Shown here one piece after another: positions 12,189 through 23,285 of a stretch of DNA of 64,000 nucleotides (its first letter is position 1; the number at the start of each line of letters is the position of its first letter). The DNA lies in contig NC_090712.1 of assembly GCF_040954835.1 (NCBI RefSeq), positions 1,249,284 through 1,313,283 on the forward strand, written 5' to 3'. A program made the translations under genes and the position numbers. Below the pieces are notes generated by a model. That model was not told the DNA's origin. It did not search any database and saw only the letters and a list, made by a program, of their open reading frames with translations. This DNA is from Lepisosteus oculatus. Its lineage: Eukaryota > Chordata > Actinopteri > Semionotiformes > Lepisosteidae.

Positions 12189-13534
12189 TTTATAAGCTTC
12201 CTTCTTCGTCCCTCTCTGTCCTTTCAGCCTCCTAATTTGATCGCTGCTACCTTGTGAGCTGTCCTGCAATCTTTATTTTTAGCCATCTTAAGGATTAGGA
12301 TTGATGTAGACTACAGGGCACTTAAAGTGATTGTATTGTAAATCTTCTGGGTTTCCTCTTTGAGGAAAGATGTGCAGTTTCTCGAAAGAGGTGGGGAAAA
12401 AAAATCAAATTGCAGGCTTTTCTTACAAAGTGGAAGAAATGCCTTGCTCCATAAAATGAGGTGATATATAGTTAAATGACCAAACCTGGAATAAGAATAA
12501 ATACTAATTTGGTTTTTATTTTTCTGTTTCACTGAGAAGAGTCCATATAGTTAACAGGTGGTGTTGTTTTCTAAGAGTGCTTTCTGCTGGGGCACAGATA
12601 TGAGCAAGCTTTTGGAAAATTATTTGAAATTGGACTTTTGATTCTGTGATTTACCCAGTGTGAGTCTTTTTTTTTTTCCTTAAATTTGGAAAAGGATATA
12701 AAAAGAAAATGTTTTTCATGGTCAGGTGCATGTAAAGTATGTTCTGATTCAAATTTGCATCTTTTGAACAACTGCATACTTTCTGTATTAAGTGTTGCAC
12801 AAAGACAGGGTTTGCTTGGTTTGTGTAGCTAAAAGCCTCTTACCTAAAACCCAGAGCAGGTTAGAATAATAATAAACCCAGTCCTTGCCCAGAGAGAAAT
12901 CAGGGGAACTGTATCCGAGCTGCACGGTCCTGTAGTTACGCATCTGTCTGTGTGACTGAACTACAGAAGCTTTGTGTTTTAGGCTTGGAATCAGTCACTG
13001 GTCATGTAGTCATTTTTAAAGTCTGTGTAATATATTTGTAATACTGAAAAACAAAATCTTAAGGGCAACTTCATTTTCTGACGGTTTAACTCCATCTTTA
13101 AAAATTACAGTTGAATATTGTAGAAGAGCTACAGTACAAATCTGAAATGACCTCCTTAAAGCTGGTTAAATAACAGAATTGCACCAGTCGTTTTTTTCTT
13201 CTTGTTGTTAAGGGAACCAACCTGGTTTGGCAGGACCGACTTTAAAATAATATAATGAAATGGTTTGTGAAATGTTGGATTCCTCATTCGTACGGAAAAG
13301 AAAGGCTCTCGCACTTTTTGCGTTACATGGCAGTTTCGCCACAATAAAACATCCACTTGTTTCCTAGGGGGCAAAGAAAATCGAAAACCTGGTATTCGTC
13401 CGCTGTTTCTTCGCGTCCGTTGACACTGTGGGGGAAAAGAGCTGAGCGATTGTGGGAAAGAGGAAAGTTACGTAAAGGCTCGAACAAAACAATTGTTGTT
13501 CTAAGGGGGCACTAACATCTGCTGTTTGTTCCAG

Positions 13535-13548
13535 GTTATGAAGACAAC
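13535..13548 (+). other. ZBTB18: Acceptor and 5' coding extension of ZBTB18 last exon
   Basis: The acceptor TTTGTTCCAG ends at 13534. The 14 bases before the ATG read in frame as the last two bases of a Gly codon, then Tyr-Glu-Asp-Asn. Human ZBTB18 isoform 1 starts with a few residues from an upstream exon and then Gly-Tyr-Glu-Asp-Ser-Met, so this is the same junction. I could not find the small upstream exon carrying the longer isoform's start. Confidence 0.75.
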
Positions 13549-15165
13549 ATGGAGTTTCCAGACCACAGCAGACATTTACTACAGTGTCTGAGTGAGCAGA
13601 GACATCAGGGCTTCCTTTGTGATTCGACAGTGCTGGTCGGCGATGCCCAGTTTCGAGCCCATCGCGCCGTGCTGGCCTCGTGCAGCATGTACTTCCACCT
13701 CTTTTACAAGGACCAGCTGGACAAAAGGGACATTGTTCATCTGAACAGCGACATTGTTACAGCCCCTGCTTTCGCTCTCCTGCTCGAGTTCATGTACGAG
13801 GGGAAGCTCCAGTTCAAAGCCCTCCCCATCGAGGACGTGCTGGCCGCCGCCAGCTACCTGCACATGTACGACATCGTCAAGGTGTGCAAGAAGAAGCTGA
13901 AGGAGAAGGCCACGGCCGAGGCGGACAGCACCAAGCGGGAGGAGGACGCGTCCAGCTGCTCCGACAAGGTGGAGAGCTTCTCCGAGGGCAGCACGGGCCA
14001 CCCGGCCAGCGGCGACCTGCTGCCCAGCGACGACGAGGACTCGGAGGGCAACAAGAGGGACTCGCCGCCCGAGCCGGGCAACATGTGGATGAGGCTGCCC
14101 TCCGACCCGGCCGGCGCCCCCACGGCGGGCGGCGAGGCGGCGGCGGCGGCGGCCGGCAAGAGGGAGACGGCGGGCAGCCCCTGCAGCTCCTCGGGGTCCC
14201 TCTCCCGGAGGTCGGCCCCCTCCAGGAGGGTGTCGGCCGACGCGGACTGCGTGCTGGACCTGTCCGTGAAGTCCGGCCTGGCGGGGGGCGCCGGCGAGGC
14301 CGTCCCCGGGGGCAACCCCTACTTCTGCGGCGCGGTGGCCCCCGACAGCCTGCAGGGCAGCCTGGCGCAGGTGCAGGTGAAGGTGGAGAAGGAGGCGGCG
14401 TCCGACGAGGACGACCTGGCCAGCGGCGACTACGACATGGAGCACGGCGGCGGCGGCGGCCCCAAGGAGGCCCCCAGCGCCAACGGCGGGGTCGCCACCC
14501 ACGGCCACAACCCCCACGGCCGGCTGGCGTACGACGCTCACCTCTCCGCCCTGCCCGGCGAGCTGGACCGCGACGACAAGGCCAGCGAGGACGACGAGAT
14601 GCTGAGCCCCGAGAGCGAGCGCGCGCCGGCCGAGGCGGCCAGCATCGACAGCACGCTGCTGCCCTACGTCTCCAACATGCTCGGCGGGCCCCACAGCCAG
14701 ATCTTCATGTGCCCGCTGTGCAACAAGGTCTTCCCCAGCCCCCACATCCTGCAGATCCACCTCAGCACGCACTTCCGCGAGCAGGAGGGCGTCCGCGCCA
14801 AGCCGGCCAGCGACGTCAACGTGCCCACCTGCTCCATCTGCGGCAAGACTTTCTCCTGCATGTACACGCTGAAGCGCCACGAGCGGACTCACTCCGGGGA
14901 GAAGCCCTACACCTGCGCCCAGTGCGGCAAGAGCTTCCAGTACTCGCACAACCTGAGCCGGCACGCGGTGGTGCACACCCGCGAGAAGCCGCACGCCTGC
15001 AAGTGGTGCGAGCGGCGCTTCACGCAGTCGGGGGACCTGTACCGGCACATCCGCAAGTTCCACTGCGAGCTGGTCAACTCGCTCTCCGTCAAGAGCGAGG
15101 CCCTCAGCCTGCCCAACGTCAGGGACTGGGCCTTGGAGGACAGCTCTCAGGAACTCTGGAAGTGA
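13549..15165 (+). CDS. ZBTB18: ZBTB18, BTB/POZ C2H2 zinc-finger transcriptional repressor
   Basis: The 538-residue product (RP58, ZNF238) is a nuclear sequence-specific repressor that binds E-box-like ACATCTG sites and controls neuronal and muscle differentiation. Residues about 10-120 form the BTB/POZ dimerisation domain. An acidic, serine-rich linker follows, with a Val-Leu-Asp-Leu-Ser motif at 235-239 that may recruit a corepressor. Four C2H2 fingers follow: C388/C391/H404/H408, C428/C431/H444/H448, C456/C459/H472/H476 and C484/C487/H500/H505. The last has four residues between its histidines. The C-terminus Ser-Gln-Glu-Leu-Trp-Lys matches the vertebrate family. The linker carries a six-alanine run (197-202) and a six-glycine run (299-304) and has strongly GC-rich third positions, so it differs most from human. 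The whole frame is in one exon. I chose the Met that starts the shorter known isoform; splicing may add about nine residues. Confidence 0.97.
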   Translation: MEFPDHSRHLLQCLSEQRHQGFLCDSTVLVGDAQFRAHRAVLASCSMYFHLFYKDQLDKRDIVHLNSDIVTAPAFALLLEFMYEGKLQFKALPIEDVLAAASYLHMYDIVKVCKKKLKEKATAEADSTKREEDASSCSDKVESFSEGSTGHPASGDLLPSDDEDSEGNKRDSPPEPGNMWMRLPSDPAGAPTAGGEAAAAAAGKRETAGSPCSSSGSLSRRSAPSRRVSADADCVLDLSVKSGLAGGAGEAVPGGNPYFCGAVAPDSLQGSLAQVQVKVEKEAASDEDDLASGDYDMEHGGGGGPKEAPSANGGVATHGHNPHGRLAYDAHLSALPGELDRDDKASEDDEMLSPESERAPAEAASIDSTLLPYVSNMLGGPHSQIFMCPLCNKVFPSPHILQIHLSTHFREQEGVRAKPASDVNVPTCSICGKTFSCMYTLKRHERTHSGEKPYTCAQCGKSFQYSHNLSRHAVVHTREKPHACKWCERRFTQSGDLYRHIRKFHCELVNSLSVKSEALSLPNVRDWALEDSSQELWK

Positions 15166-15306
15166 GCCCTGGAGCACTGGGAGCACTGGGAGTTAGAGCG
15201 CTGTGGGGCAGAGGTAAGGGATGGGGCGGGGGGGGAGGGGGGGTCTCAAATCAGTCACGTTTCTTGTACTTCAGTTGCAACCTTGCTAAACTGCACTTTA
15301 GTAGCA

Positions 15307-15312
15307 AATAAA
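15307..15312 (+). terminator. Proximal poly(A) signal of ZBTB18
   Basis: Canonical AATAAA 142 bp after the stop codon; GT/T-rich sequence follows. It could produce a short transcript form. Confidence 0.4.
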
Positions 15313-15646
15313 AATGTTACTGCTGAATTTATTAAAACTATTATTTATTCCCTCCACGTGGCAGGGTATACTCTCAGAAGTTTATTTGACAAGCAACGTT
15401 TTTTTTTTATCTTTCAGTGCGTATCGGTGTGAACGCAAACATTTACATGGTCTTTAAGTTCCCGATTCTTTGCCGTCTCCTCTCGAGGCTCGCTCGACTG
15501 CACGCAGATCCCGAGCCCTTGCCGGGGTGGGGAGTGCCCACAAGGCATTTTATTTGCAAGCTGCAAATGTATACACCTCATGAAGCTGGTGGTAAAAATA
15601 GTGAAGAAAACAGTGACGATACACTAAACAGGTACTGTGAACATTC

Positions 15647-15682
15647 TGTATATATATATACACGCGTGTGTACACACGTGTA
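15647..15682. repeat. Alternating pyrimidine-purine tract
   Basis: A 36-bp uninterrupted pyrimidine-purine alternation: (TA)n passes into ACACGCGTGTGTACACACGT. The CG/CA part can adopt Z-DNA and is nearly self-complementary. It lies in the ZBTB18 3' UTR. Confidence 0.8.
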
Positions 15683-18072
15683 GTGCACTACTGGATTTTA
15701 ATAAGAGAAACTTAATTCTACTGTATTTTACATGTTAAGCCCTCGAAGGAAACATGTTATTATAAATTACAAGCTTTCAGAACTTCAGCTTTTGTACATT
15801 TTTTACTTGTGATGGGAAACCTGACTGATGATGGACAAAAGGAAACTTTCATGCAATGGGTGGTATCCTTTTTCAAATGACCTGAAAGCCTTTTTTTAAT
15901 TCGTACCATTACAGTTATACATTTTTATACAAATGGGTAGACGCACACTTATTAAACATATCCCTCTTCAAATGACCATAATCTTAAGTTGGCTTTGTAG
16001 AAGTGAGTGACGACATCTGTCTGAAAATGGGATCTGTCATTGCATGAAGTTCAAATTGTATATTTAAAATGTGAATTGCTGTTACTGTACACTGTAATTG
16101 ATCAAATAACAGACTGTGCTAAAACTTTTAGCTCAGTCTGTTGGAAAAAAGTAAATATTACAGTTATGGAAAATGCATGATTTTTTTTAGAGGTCTTTTT
16201 TCGTTGTTTTACATTATTACCTTGGAGAGTGTGTTTTAAATTTACCGCTTCAATCATTTAATTCCTAAATTTCGGGGGTTTTTTTTCTTTTTACAATGTA
16301 ATTAGAAGCTCCTTTGACATTTTGTGCGGGGCTGTGAAGAACATGTATAAGTGCACTGATTTGATATTTCGGTCTGTATAAAGTGTACCGGTTCTAGCTT
16401 CTGTTGGACAGAAAGCAAACGCAGGAATCCACCGTCATTATTGTCCTGGCCTCCGGAGGGCGTGCTGGGCCGTAGCGGTGCACCGCAGGGCCCTCCTGCA
16501 CTGAGCTGCATGTCTGTGATGTGTTTGGGCTTGCAGCTGCTGTCTCTCTATCACGATAACGGGTTGAAAATGTTTTTGTTATTATTTTTTTTTTCCTCCT
16601 TAAATTGCCTGCCAGCTTTTGTCAGTTCCAATTATCAACTAAAATATGCAGATGAGGTCGGAGTTTGAACGACGAATTGATCGGGTGGCAGCCGCTTTGC
16701 ATTTTTTTTTTATTTGAAGTAATTTATTTATTATTTTTCTTTTGGCACTTGCAACAAACTTGAAACTCTGAGGGTCTGGAGGATTTTCTTTTTTGTCCTG
16801 CTAGTACCTGAACAGTCTGGAGAATTAGCACTACCTTCCCAGCCTGGCCAGACTCCGACAGACTGCTTTTATAGAGCATGAGTCTGTCAGTCCTTCCTTT
16901 ACCTGTGTGTACAGACACACAGGGACCTGTAAGAATTGGGTGAAATACCTTAACAGTTAAAGGTATGCTTCCTGGACAGTGTTTGGTTTAATTCATGCCA
17001 TTAAAGCCCAGCTACAGTAATCAGTAAGGAGAGACACGATTAGCACTCAGCTACAGAAGACAAAAACTGTTTGTTATCAGCCCTGCAGAAGAAGAATCTT
17101 TAACATTTAGAAAATATGAAATGGAATTGCCCATTGACAGAAATGTTGTTTTTACTTGAAGGAGTATTCTCCTCCTTTTTGAAGAAGGAGTACCAGTAAC
17201 ACTTGGGAGTGTTATGCTCTGTGCATGTAGCCTTCAGTGTTCTCATTGTTCCCCTTATGGAATCCTTTAACTGTTGCTGAGCTGGGACATCATCACAGTG
17301 CCCCTACCTAACGCGCCGGTTGGCTTTTAGTTTCTCTTCTTCTGCCCTCCCGCTGTTCTGAGAGTGTGTTCCAGCGCGAGAGAGGGGGCGCAGGGCGCGT
17401 TCCCCCAGCAGCACGAGCTGCATTGCCGACTCGGGGCGATGGGTGTTTTGCACAGTGCTTGTCATTCTCCTTTTTTGCACTCACAAATACATGTTCCGGG
17501 AATATTACTGCAAATACTTGCTGTGGTTGTTTTTTTTATTTTTATTTTATTGTATTTTTTTTTACGTTATTTTTCAGATGTATTTGACCGCCTTAAACTA
17601 CTGTAAAAACCGCTTATTTTCGTGCAGAAAGTTATTATTGGAAAGCCGAAATTGTGTGTTGCTGGACTGTATCAGTTTGGTTTTTTTTTTAAGAAAACAA
17701 CAAAAAAAAAGCTGTGAAAAGATGACCTGTTAAACATCTCCATTTATCTTTGGTTACTTGAAAACTGGAAATAACCTGCTAAGAACCTGGGGTCTGGGTA
17801 AGGACAGGAGAGGAATTAAACTGGAAGGAAAGAAATCTGTTGAAAAGGACAATCGCTGTCTGAGGAAGAAACAGATTTAAAAAAAATATTTGCTTTTAAT
17901 TGGTAATCCCTGTGAAAGTAAGTTTCTTTTTGACTTTTTTATTTAGACTGACATTTAGCTTTGACAATCATAGTATGTTTTATTTTCTCAAGGGGAGTAA
18001 ATTATAAGGCTGTTTAGTTTTGTACTTTTTTGGTGTGCTGTTGGTGAAATTTTTAAATTGTGTGCTAATTGC

Positions 18073-18078
18073 AATAAA
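18073..18078 (+). terminator. Distal poly(A) signal candidate of ZBTB18
   Basis: Canonical AATAAA in the context GCAATAAATTATATG, followed within 40 bases by TGTTGTTTAAAG, a GU-rich downstream element. A further AATAAA at 19996-20001 is a less likely alternative. Confidence 0.45.
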
Positions 18079-19439
18079 TTATATGAACCTTAAGAGCCTG
18101 TTGTTTAAAGTCCAGTTGATTTTCATTTCTGTTCATTGAAAATGCAGTTGGAATATTGACTAATCACTGATTAGTCTATTGAATTTTGTTTAGCAATATG
18201 GCAGCTAAGGTCAAAGTTCCCAAAAGTTCTGTTGCCTCATCTTTTGTGGATGTTCATATAGTCACAGGTGAGAAGGCTGGGTTTTGATCTGTCCTGGTAT
18301 TGGTGTCATTTGTAGCATGGACAGAATTAATCATGTTAAACGTACGCTGTTTTCTTCAAAAAGGTGAATACCATCTGTCAATGTAGTGGAATTTTCAAAT
18401 GCTTCAATCCCCAAAATTATCCCTGTACTTCACCTCCTCATGTCTGTTTTCACTTTTATCTGCAAGCAGAAATGACTTTCTGCACTCGAGTAGAAATATT
18501 TTCTTTAAATCGGGTGTAGGGTCCTTTTGTTGTCATCTGTGGTGTCGGTAGTCTTGCACGGGCCTCTCCTGCTGCTAATCCGCGAGTCTGGGGAAGGCTT
18601 GGAACAGGAGCACACGATGAAATACACTGCAGGGCTCCAGAAACACTCTGGACTAGTGCCTTCAGTGTGGCAATTATTGCATTAGAAGGATTTCGCAAGT
18701 TGCTGATAACCTGTTGGGATATTTTTAAGATCGCTCATCTTAATCACAGAGACGCTGTAGATGTGGCACGAAAAAACCATCTGGTTTGCAAAACCTAGTT
18801 ACAGCACTTTAATTGCCTGTGCACCCATCTCAAATAGCAATGCTTTAAGATGCTCCATTTTCCCTACTGTGGGGATCTCCCTCCACTGTTTACAGGTTCG
18901 TTCTCTAGCACGGCCTGTCTCGCCTTTATACACCTCTGCGCTGTAGGGGTCTTTAACTCGGATCTTTCATGATTTATTCATGAATGTGGATGTTTGCATT
19001 TGCACCCACTTTGTGCGGCTGGGTGTGTTTATGGGAACAGTCTTGAGTGCCATACCTGCCTCAAGAGTACAGCACCGTTTCCTGTGCTTCCGCAAGCCTT
19101 TAACAAAAAAAAGGTTTTACTTTGCTTTCCTGATCCAATTAACGTTTTACTATGCAGGTGCAGCAGCAGCAGACCTTTACCGCTTGCCTGGAAGGACATT
19201 CTTCAGTAATGTCGGTCCTGAGTGCCTCCGGACAGTGGAGCACTCACATCCCGGCTCTGGGTGACGCCAGCCCGGCGTGTAGACCGCTCCGCTCCGCGGG
19301 CCTGAGCTCACGGTCCGGCAGTGTCTCCTTAGCCGTGTTGTTGACGTCTAAAAGTAACAAATCACTGCCCGTGCCTCTCATAAGCTGGTTCACACAAATG
19401 CACAACTTAAAACAGTAAAACCAGACGGTACACCCGTAC

Positions 19440-19860
19440 TGAAAGCGCAGCTCTGGGGGGACAATCTTTCTGCCTCTGGGAGGTCTGGCCGGCGGAAGGG
19501 GCCCCACGGCTCGCAGAGGGCTGGCCTCCGGGGAAGGTGATGTCAAACTTCTCCTGTAGCTGGGCCCAGGTCTCGCTGCTGTCCGCACCTCTCGCCTAGG
19601 AGAAGCCGGCCGCCTCGAAGTGGGCGAGTCTTCCTTTGTAACTGCAAGGTCTTCGCACCGCAAAATAAAAAAAAAAGAAAACGAAAAGCGCATCCGCCAC
19701 CCCACTTCACCAACTCTACTGGCGCTGGCCTTCCCCGCGCCAGTAGCCGGGGGCCGCTGCGGGCAGTGCGCGCGCCGGGGCTCGGGGCGCAGCCGAGGCG
19801 CGAGCCGGCCCCTCGCGCGGAGCCGCCGCGCGGTTGGGTGAGGAAGACTCCGGGCCGCAG
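19440..19860. promoter_or_regulatory. GC-rich island without a gene
   Basis: CpG-containing segment, densest at 19720-19860, about 1.4 kb below the inferred ZBTB18 3' end. No exon, CCAAT pair or TATA box stands out. It may be a distal regulatory element or a promoter for an unannotated RNA. Confidence 0.35.
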
Positions 19861-20559
19861 GCTTCGGGAAGAGCCGATACCGTCACTTTTAGTCATCACA
19901 ACATCCGTGGAGCAGTTCTAAAATAATTCTAATAACGGGGCCTTTCCATATAAAAAATGTTTTTAGAATATATTAGAAATATGAGTTTAAAAGAAAATAA
20001 AGTTGTTTTCCCCTGTTATATAGGTTTTCCTTGTAGTGTGTTTTTTCTTACTGGTTAGACTCCTGGAGCCCACTTCATACTGTTTGAATATCGGGAAATT
20101 GTGTGGCGCAATTGCGTTTTAAGACCTCTGAGTTGTCATTAACGGGAGCGCTCAAGAGGTAGCACCTACTTAACATCCGAGACAAGAGCTCAGCCCGGCG
20201 GCCGGTGTGAGAAAAGTCGCACGGGTTCTCGGCTCGCTAGGAGCTGGAACAGTATAATTATCTTTTAATGTACTCCGGTATTGTTCGCATAGCTATGTCA
20301 CTTAACATCTGCTCCGAGGAGACAATTTGCTCTCAGATGGCTGTGGGTTTTGCTGTAAATTTAGGTCATTAATTTGTATCTATCCTTTGTTTACTTAAGG
20401 AGGGGGGACAAAAGGGCAGCTGCAGAAACATTTGGCCGAGCCGAGGGGTAGTGGGCTGAGCGCTGCAGTCTGCGGACTCCCCTGCCAAGCGGGGCTGTCA
20501 CAGCCGCGACGCTCAGAGCCCACAGACGGAGGGCTGTTCATGCGCGATGACTGAGCGAA

Positions 20560-21010
20560 GGCGGCACACAGTGACTCCTCTTGCAGGGGCAGTGGGGCCA
20601 GTGGTGTCCCCTTAATAAAGCGTGCGGGGTGCTGAGGATGCCCCAGTTCTCAGCTCGGGCCCGCAGGTTCGTGTTTCGCTCCCCGTCCCGGTGTGGCGTG
20701 GCCCACGAGGCTCACAGCCAGTTCTGGAGAGCAGGGCGCCCGTGTGAACGAGCTCCTCTTGCACCCAGCAGAGGCTCCGTTTCTCAGAGTCACAGTCGGT
20801 GCACGAAGTCCGGAGACGAGTGCGGAAGGAGCGCGCGTGCGTCGCCGGTCTCGGGGGGCGCCCGGGAGCGCGCGCGCGGCGGCGGCGGCCGGCCGGGAGG
20901 CGGCGGGCAGCGCCGCCTCGCGAGAGACGAGGGGTTTGCGCGCGCGCGCGTGGGGGGGGGCTGACCGGGGTGGGAAGGCGGCTGTCCACCAGACACTGCG
21001 TCCCCCTGAA
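20560..21010. promoter_or_regulatory. Orphan CpG island
   Basis: The core at 20800-20960 is extremely CpG-dense, with GCGCGCGCGC runs near 20870 and 20940. No coding exon fits. It could be the promoter of a non-coding transcript, or an enhancer of the kind often found near developmental regulators such as ZBTB18. The direction of any transcription is unknown. Confidence 0.5.
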
Positions 21011-22287
21011 CAAAAGGAGACGCCACTAAAAAAAAAACAATGTCTGTGTCGCTGTGGGAGGCGCTGCGTGTCTGCAGCACAGGAGAAAAGCGCCCAGGAA
21101 CGGCGTGGAGCGCTGTGCACGGGGTGGGGGACTTTCTTCACACACGTGGGTCGCCTTTATGGCAGCGAGACTGAAAAACGATTCCAGGGAAGGTAAATCA
21201 GATTGTCCTCGCTGACTCTGCAGCGCTTATGGAAATTCCCCCAATTTCCAGGATGAACTGCTGCAGCCAAGTCAGGCACTGGGAAGGGGGATTCGCCGAC
21301 AGATCCGGTTTGAAGCTTTTAAAACAGCATATTTCACCGGCAGTCTTATGTTGTTAACTGCCGCTGTTGTCACACACGGGCTGTAATCTCTGAGGTCTGC
21401 CAGCACTTTTCTGTCCCAGGACTTTCACAGGGCACTGTACATACAGTACAGAGTCCTCGCTGGGTTCGCTGCTGCATCACAACAGCTGGTCAGAGTAACC
21501 GCTGCACACGATCACAGAAATTAGAAAACACTTTCATGGTTTCACACCGAACTAAAATTCTACTTTAAAAAAACACAGAGGAATTCATCCTTTAGGACAT
21601 AAATACCACCAGTGTCCTCTAAGTGCTTCCATCTTTGAGTGTCGCACGGGAAATTATACTTGAATGCTGCTCTCATGTGACCTTGCAGAGCTGAATTCCT
21701 CTAGTTTAAAAGACGAGTTGAACAAAAGAAGTTCTGTACCAATGCAAACGAGCACACACCAGTTCTTATTCTGGTCATTTCGGCGGCCCCCTACGCGTGT
21801 CTCCTGCTCTTGCTGGGTGTCTGGCTGTTAAAGGCTGCAGGACACCGGTTCTGTTCCTGGCTCAGCCTTAACATGAGCAGGTCAGCAGTTTCTGTTGTGA
21901 TACAGCAGGCCTGCCCCTGTGAACTGCTGCACTCCGGGCTGAAACGAGAAGTGCTACAGGAACACTATTAGCTGTTTTTAATTTAAACAGAGTTATTATC
22001 ACATGCATTCCCAAACACACAACGCTGCCCCTTGCAGAAATGCAGCAGCTAGGTTCTGTGGTTGATTGTTCAGAATGTTAAACTCCCTGTGCGGGAAAAG
22101 CCTGACATTACTCTAATCCTTCTCTGGGTGTCGGGTTACTTCCTGTTATCTCATCGAAGCCAACTTTGTGCTTCGTGAATGAAAAGTGTAGTATTACCCA
22201 GAGGTTCTGTGATTGAACCTGATTTTGCCAATGATCACGTGATGTCAAAACATGATCAATTATTGGTAAAACATTCAATGATGAATG

Positions 22288-22490
22288 TAGGACAGAGAAC
22301 GGGAAGCACATATTTACACAAAGAGTTGTGGGGGTATGGAACGAGCTATCCAGCCACGTTTATGAAGCCAAGGCCCTGATGCACTTCAAAACACAAGTGG
22401 ATGAGTTGCTCAGGTGAACACTATCTACTAACTCACACAGGCTAGATGGGCCAAATAGCCCCCTCTCATCTGTAAACTGTTCTTATTGTG
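22288..22490 (+). repeat. CR1-like LINE 3' fragment
   Basis: It ends with GGCTAGATGGGCCAAATAGC and then TGTAAACTGTTCTTATTG, the reverse complement of the start of the 6400 copy. Upstream parts read as a decayed LINE C-terminal region with several stops. Confidence 0.55.
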
Positions 22491-23059
22491 AATTCTTGTG
22501 CACTCCTGGTGGGCAGATTAGCAGAGTTTGACTGTGTTCCTTCCATGTGTGTCTCTACGTTTGTTAACGCCGCCCCAGCTGCCTTAATTCCTGCAAAGCA
22601 AAGTCTAAAGACCTCTTTAGAATGTCAAACTCATTATGAAGCTAACTCTTGATAATTGAGATCATGAAACTAACGCCTGAACATTGAGCAGATGGGTGCA
22701 GATTGGTCACATTTCTAAGAATTAGTCCTGTACCGCAATGTGTTATTCTGTTTAAAGATTGACTGGGTCATTTGCCTGTTTTATAGCAGTGGGACTTTGC
22801 AGTAGATCTGACAGAGGCGAAGCTTCCTAAACAGGTCACAGACAGAGGCAGAAGAGTTTGAGAACAGAGACCGGGGGTCCAGGCTTGTCTCTCTCCCTGG
22901 GGCAGCGTTTTAATGAGACCCTCCAGGCTGCCAGGATCGGAGCACGATTCCCATGGCTGGGGGACAGCGAGAGTGGCTGCCAGCTCGTGAGGTCGCTGAA
23001 ACCGGCCTGAGGTTTGCAATAATAACGGCTTCAATAATCCAGCCACCGGCTTCCCAGTC

Positions 23060-23285
23060 TCAGGAGCGGACACACTTGCTCCAGTTTCGAAGTGTAGCTG
23101 CCTGATGTCCAGAGAGCAGCTGCACAGGGGGTGGGGGTGGGGAACAAGCTGCCCAGCCCTGTCATCAGAGCAGAGACCCCGGCTTCTCTCAAGACACAGC
23201 TGGATGAGTCCTTCACAGCAATCAGCTAATAACCAAACAAGCTAGACAGGCCAAATGACTTTCTCTTGTCAATAACCTTTATGCA
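23060..23285 (+). repeat. CR1-like LINE 3' fragment
   Basis: Shares AAGCTAGACAGGCCAAATGA and the preceding CAGCTGGATGAGTCCTT section with the copy at 22288-22490, same orientation. It is frame-broken. Confidence 0.5.

Larger units (their letters stand above)
15166..18095 (+). other. ZBTB18: ZBTB18 3' UTR (inferred extent)
   Basis: After the TGA the DNA turns sharply AT-rich with many T-runs and contains no other gene signal. Poly(A) signals AATAAA occur at 15307-15312 (early) and 18073-18078 (distal). Because the mammalian gene has a long 3' UTR, I place the main end near 18095, with the early signal giving a short form. The exact cleavage sites are not visible from sequence alone. Confidence 0.5.

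Noticed and set aside
13579-15186. 535-codon open frame antisense to ZBTB18
   Set aside because: It mirrors the GC-rich coding exon; composition is Leu/Val/Gly/Ala/Arg-heavy with no domain. It arises because antisense stops are rare when third positions are G or C.
13680-15311. 543-codon frame overlapping ZBTB18 in another + register
   Set aside because: Arg/Gly/Pro/Gln-rich low-complexity product, caused by the same GC bias; no family match.
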